This document shows, piece after piece, positions 5,036 through 6,024 of a DNA stretch of 6,024 nt (within the stretch, counting starts at the first letter, position 1; every line of letters begins with the position of its first letter). Source of the stretch: Candidatus Altarchaeales archaeon (lineage in GTDB: Archaea > Altiarchaeota > Altiarchaeia > IMC4 > SCGC-AAA252-I15); contig WJJK01000276.1 in the NCBI GenBank assembly GCA_014729705.1, forward strand, positions 1-6,024. The letters run 5' to 3'. Under the pieces are notes generated by a model, which saw nothing but the letters and a program-made list of their open reading frames with translations, was not told where the DNA came from and made no database searches. The position numbers and the translations under genes were made by a program.

Positions 5036-5226
5036 ATACCCAAGTCCTTTTTAACCTGATCTAAGGATTTCCCCTTCCCTTCAGCCAACTCCTTTTCCCC
5101 CTGGAAAATCTTCCCCATAGCTTCAGGATTAGACAAAGTCTCAATAGTAGCCTTCATGCTCTCATACTCGTCAACCGAAATCGTAATCCACTCACTCGAA
5201 TGCCTACCATGAACAAAACTACCCAC
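5032..5226 (-). CDS. Antitoxin-like small protein (Phd/YefM- or RelB-like), convergent with the RelE toxin
   Basis: A 64-residue protein, rich in charge, with EWITISVDEYESMKATIETL (12-31), a typical linker NPEAMGKIFQGEKELAEG (33-50), and the ending KSLDQVKKDLGI that is very common in antitoxins pairing with RelE toxins. The N-terminal DNA-binding part of full Phd/YefM proteins is short or missing. The start is GTG at 5226-5224; a TGA two codons upstream excludes a longer form. A TATA-like stretch around 5252-5262 lies about 30 bases before the start. It is placed tail to tail with the RelE gene, overlapping by four bases (TAA and TAG share CTAA). Family call is by pattern; its partnership with that toxin is inferred from adjacency. 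Confidence 0.75.
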   Translation of the reverse strand: MGSFVHGRHSSEWITISVDEYESMKATIETLSNPEAMGKIFQGEKELAEGKGKSLDQVKKDLGI

Positions 5227-5266
5227 GTTAAATCAATTAAATAATTCGGAATGAATTAATAAATAT

Positions 5267-5543
5267 TCATACTTTTGGTTCCAGTAAATCATAAACGTGT
5301 TCTGCAATTAATTTCTCAATATTTCTTCTATTACTCGCCTCATGCTTATAGAACATATTTTCGAAAATCATATGCATTTTTTCGATAAATTCATCGGGAT
5401 TATCACATCTACCAAATTCTCTAACTGCCCAACCCATTTCCGAGTCATACTCCCCTAAAATTAATGTCATCTCCAAAAAAGATCCCCATAGGATCATGTT
5501 GGTTGAATATCCGCCTTAAACGGGTTTTCAATTCTGAATCCAT
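5267..5543 (-). pseudogene. Small protein gene with an apparent frameshift (possibly DUF1871-like)
   Basis: Two frames on the minus strand look like one protein. From ATG 5543 the first frame reads MDSELKTRLRRIFNQHDPMG then IFFGDDINF before meeting a TGA. The second frame continues with EYDSEMGWAVREFGRCDNPD, EFIEKMHMIFENMF and EKLIAEHVYDLL, ending in TGA at 5267. Removing one base from the run of four G (C on the plus strand, 5452-5455) joins them into DPMGIFFGDDINFREYDSE, about 91 residues. The pattern DP-G-(about 10)-EYDSE-(about 15)-EF---IHxIF recalls the small DUF1871/YugE-like proteins, from memory and not sure. Alternatively the second frame alone is translated from ATG 5497 as 76 residues. 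The frameshift may be real decay or a sequencing error in the homopolymer. Confidence 0.5.
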
Positions 5544-5580
5544 TAGCTCACATAATGAAATACAATTCCATCTATTAATC

Positions 5581-5684
5581 CACCCTTCCGCGTTTGGTTT
5601 TAACAAAAGGAGTTAAAAGAAGTTCACGGAGCAAAGCCGAGGATTTGGGGAATTTCGAAGAAATTCCCGTTTAGTCCTTGTTAA
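5581..5684 (+). repeat. Structured repeat, copy D (gene-free stretch 5544-5744)
   Basis: The head CACCCTTCCGCGT (5581-5593) recurs in copy C. A 23-base block (5601-5623) is identical to copy A and includes TTAAAAGAAGT. The end is GTTTAGTCCTTGTTAA (5669-5684). TTAACAAAAGGA (5600-5611) pairs with TCCTTGTTAA (5675-5684) apart from two bulged A. Inside is a perfect nine-base-pair hairpin GGGAATTTC-GAA-GAAATTCCC (5648-5668). The remaining bases to 5744 contain a CGAG/GCGAGGGAG-rich tail like those of copies A and C, and no gene. Confidence 0.7.
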
Positions 5685-5744
5685 TTTCCCTGATAAGGTT
5701 GACCGAGCGATTAGCGAGGGAGAATTTAGGGTGCGGAATTTTTT

Positions 5745-6024
5745 TTATTTATAGATTTTATCGTGGTGGTCATAGTCGTAGAAGGTGATCTTGTCTTCTT
5801 TTTTATCGTATCTGAATGTTAATACAAAGGAGCCTATCTGCACCCTTTTAAGATGTTGTAGTGGTTTTCTGAGGTTTTTGTAGTGTTCAATTTTTTCACA
5901 GGTTAAAATCTCGTTCATTTTTTCCATAACTTGGTTGTAGCCTGTCCTGTCTTTTTTATATAATTTCCTGAGGATTCTTTTCAGGCCATTTCTGGCCTTA
6001 ATAATATTTAATACTCTGTTGGTA
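5745..6024 (-). CDS. RelE-family toxin, 5' end cut by window edge
   Basis: The minus strand is open from the right edge to TAA at 5745, giving 92 visible residues. It begins TNRVLNIIKARNGLKRILRK, then has a helical part YKKDRTGYNQVMEKMNEIL, the motif EHYKNLRKPLQHLKRVQIG, the strand SFVLTFRYD, and the closing KITFYDYDHHDKIYK. This is the archaeal RelE-like pattern; LRKPLQ and the D-H-x-D-x-Y ending match the toxin at 3726. Only a few N-terminal residues should be missing, since family members have about 90-100. An internal ATG at 5927 would drop the first third of the fold and is not the real start. Its antitoxin is expected just outside the window on the same strand. Copy D of the repeat lies downstream. 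Confidence 0.88.
   Translation of the reverse strand, partial: TNRVLNIIKARNGLKRILRKLYKKDRTGYNQVMEKMNEILTCEKIEHYKNLRKPLQHLKRVQIGSFVLTFRYDKKEDKITFYDYDHHDKIYK

Overview
The window reads as archaeal chromosome. The quinolinate synthase matches the archaeal form of the enzyme residue for residue at its ligand positions. A Holliday junction resolvase of the archaeal Hjc type follows it. Several genes have a TATA-like box about 25-30 bases before the start codon and no ribosome binding site, as in leaderless archaeal transcripts. The lineage below archaea cannot be fixed from this window.

Left part (1-2064), a housekeeping block of higher GC: the start of coaBC (coenzyme A synthesis) lies on the minus strand and is cut by the window edge. 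It diverges from nadA (NAD synthesis), which is followed closely by hjc (recombination) and a small helix-turn-helix protein. A short GC-rich, highly foldable stretch (2065-2175) ends in seven T and may be a structured RNA or a terminator region.

Right part (2174-6024), a more AT-rich accessory block of defence and toxin-antitoxin (TA) genes. On the minus strand is a homologue of the methyl-directed restriction enzyme DpnI. It is full length when read from the ATG at 3184, but an in-frame TAG at codon 34 stands where DpnI has Tyr33. A 66-residue protein of unknown role lies just downstream. Next come a ribbon-helix-helix antitoxin with a RelE-type toxin under a clear palindromic operator, a three-helix PQ-loop (SemiSWEET-like) membrane protein, a second RelE toxin facing a short antitoxin-like gene tail to tail, a small gene that appears frameshifted, and a third RelE toxin cut by the right edge.

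The gaps between these accessory genes are not empty. They hold four related copies of a structured repeat with TTAACA / TGTTAA-like ends, a shared TTAAAAGAAGT box and variable GC-rich hairpins inside. Two copies face each other across the PQ-loop gene, so that gene and its promoter sit between perfect inverted repeats. With one or two broken genes, this suggests a region of gene gain and decay. No transposase, integrase, tRNA, rRNA or CRISPR array was seen.
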